Positions 62,750-64,000 of a stretch of 64,000 nt of DNA are shown here, piece after piece. This stretch comes from Roseiarcus sp963696665 (GTDB lineage: Bacteria > Pseudomonadota > Alphaproteobacteria > Rhizobiales > Beijerinckiaceae). The first letter of the stretch is position 1; every line of letters begins with the position of its first letter. Below the pieces are notes generated by a model. That model worked only from the letters and a program-made list of their open reading frames with translations, searched no databases and was not told the DNA's origin. The stretch lies in assembly GCA_963696665.1 (NCBI GenBank), contig CAVOLE010000004.1, positions 248,001-312,000 of the forward strand, given 5' to 3'. Position numbers and translations under genes: made by a program.

Positions 62750-63685
62750 ATGTGCAATTCGAATTGTGATGTCATTTTGGCTGTTTGGAACGGCGAGCGT
62801 TACCTTCCGGCGATGCTCGATTCCTTATTGAGTTAGACCACTCGTGACTTCAATGTTCTAGTGCGCGACGATGGCTCGCGCGACGGGTCGCTCGAAATTC
62901 TTGAGAAGTACAAACCGAAGTTCGACGGTCGCCTCAGCGTCATTACGGGCGAGGCTTCAGGCTCTGCCACGGCCAATTTTGCTATACTCATGCGGGAGAC
63001 AAAAGCCGATTATGCGCTCTTCGCCGATCAGGACGACGTCTGGAAGCCTGAAAAGGTCGAACTTACCTTGCGATCTTTGAAGGAAGCCGAAGCGAAGTAT
63101 GGCAAGTCGACACCAATTTACTTCGCGACTGACATCGCAGTCGTCAACAAAGACCTTGAGCTGATTAGCCCCAGTTATTGGAAATGGAAACGCCTTAACC
63201 CGAGCATGATGGGTAAGCTAAGCCAAAGTCTTATATGCGTGCCGATTTAAGGCATGGCCTCCGGAATAAACCGGGCGCTTCTGGATCTGTCTAATCCAGT
63301 TGCGGAGAAGGCCATCAGCCACGATTGGTGGGCGCAGCTCATCGCCGCGGCGATGGGCAAGGTCATTTGTGATCCCACAACGACCGCGCTTTATCGTGTC
63401 CACGGGGGAAACGCCTCCGTTCCAAAGCAGGTTGGCGTTCTGCCGTATTTAAGACTGGGATTGGACGCCAGCTTCCTACGTCGTGGTCTTGGAAGGCGGA
63501 TTGAGCAAGCCAGCGCTCTTGCCAATGCCCTTGCGGGAAGAATGCCCCCCGACAAACTGAAAATCATCCGGAGGTTTACGAGATTGCAGTCTCAAGGGTT
63601 CCTGCAGCGCCGGTGGACGCTGGTCAGCGGCAACTATCTGTATCATGACTTGGTGCGTAGCGTCGCCACATTCGTATTGATGTGA
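62750..63685 (+). pseudogene. Glycosyltransferase family 2, two in-frame stops
   Basis: A GT2 rhamnosyltransferase-like protein of about 311 aa. The frame from ATG 62750 reads DVILAVWNGERYLPAMLDSL, then TAG at 62834-62836. It resumes TTRDFNVLVRDDGSRDGSLE (the DDGSxDG motif), FADQDDVWKPEKVELTLRSL and SYWKWKRLNPSMMGKLSQSL. A second stop, TAA 63248-63250, comes before GMASGINRALLDLSNP, AISHDWWAQLIAAAMGKVIC and TTALYRVHGGNAS. The frame is otherwise conserved, and no indel is needed. CAG to TAG explains the first stop. It is a real pseudogene unless the stops are sequencing errors. Confidence 0.85.
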
Positions 63686-63789
63686 GGATTTCTGTCGGCT
63701 GGCGCCGCAGACAGAGCCAGACCAACCGTGACGAGGCTGGCGCGAAGGTTCGCCGCTTGGATCAGCTGGAGCGCTGATCGCGGCCTGAC

Positions 63790-64000
63790 TTAGGCGCTGA
63801 GGTGGGCGTTCAGTCGCGCAAGAAATTCCGAGAGATCGTCCGTCACGAAATCCGCGACGTTGGCCGCATCCGAAATTGCCTGGTCATGCGGCTCGCGATG
63901 GTCCAAGCGGCCGGCTTTGGTGGTCACCAGGGTCGTTGTCATGCCTTTCGCCTTGGGCACAGCGAGATTCCTCGTCACGTCCTCAAACATCGCGGCCGCT
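63790..64000 (-). CDS. HAD family hydrolase (pyrimidine 5'-nucleotidase-like), partial
   Basis: The C-terminal end of a HAD-superfamily protein that continues beyond the window. The visible 70 residues contain AAMFEDVTRNLAVPKAKGMT, TTLVTTKAGRLDHREPHDQA and DFVTDDLSEFLARLNAHLSA. The Asp in FEDVTRNL fits HAD motif IV, and the rest matches the pyrimidine 5'-nucleotidase type common in alphaproteobacteria. The 5' part, with motif I, is missing only because the window ends. Confidence 0.78.
   Translation of the reverse strand, partial: AAAMFEDVTRNLAVPKAKGMTTTLVTTKAGRLDHREPHDQAISDAANVADFVTDDLSEFLARLNAHLSA

Overview
The window looks like chromosomal DNA from a GC-rich alphaproteobacterium of the Rhizobiales (Hyphomicrobiales), perhaps near Beijerinckiaceae/Methylocystaceae. 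The support is the cycM-kdsB-pheA gene order, an IalB-family protein, an frc-type fructose ABC transporter with a ROK regulator, PEPxxWAM C-terminal anchors, a UbiG/aspartate kinase pair, and dispersed palindromic repeats of a type common in that order. I cannot fix the genus from the sequence alone.

Layout. 1-11.2 kb: pbpC, three alpha/beta hydrolases, a thiolase and a FadJ-type beta-oxidation protein with palindromic repeats and a DUF559 gene between them, then an exported MsrB/MsrA pair. 11.4-15.4 kb: a luxR-luxI quorum-sensing locus converging on kdsB-pheA, with divergent cycM. 15.7-18.2 kb: a frameshifted PEP-CTERM gene, a sigma-like HTH gene and an iteron-like 10-bp repeat array. 18.3-21.4 kb: apt, a GNAT acetyltransferase, a quinone oxidoreductase and an IalB-family protein. 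21.4-24.2 kb: a translationally coupled pair of radical SAM genes in a stretch otherwise poor in clear genes. 24.2-46.7 kb: ubiG, lysC, Kbp-like LysM/BON protein, cbpA-cbpM, a site-2 protease, exported carbonic anhydrase, a fused 5-oxoprolinase, an amidase, a soluble PQQ-type dehydrogenase, an Nmad3-like protein and a luciferase-like monooxygenase (LLM). 46.8-50.9 kb: four PEP-CTERM genes in various states of decay, bounded by two copies of the 3' end of the LLM gene and followed by a decayed copy of the iteron-like element. 51-60 kb: sugar metabolism, with a Gfo/Idh/MocA oxidoreductase, an aldo/keto reductase, frcBCA, a divergent ROK regulator, zwf and pgl, which together fit fructose uptake and hexose oxidation through the Entner-Doudoroff pathway. 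60.5-64 kb: a polysaccharide locus remnant (O-antigen ligase family protein and a GT2 pseudogene) and the end of a HAD hydrolase gene.

A striking general feature is the number of broken reading frames: at least nine genes carry indels or stops. Several are single-base changes in short homopolymers or dinucleotide repeats, so assembly error must be separated from real decay before reading biology into any one of them. The most interesting biology is the PEP-CTERM/iteron-like element pairing seen at two loci, the radical SAM pair, the quorum-sensing locus with a small leader ORF, and a perfect 13-bp inverted repeat that is a likely operator in the frcB-ROK intergenic region.
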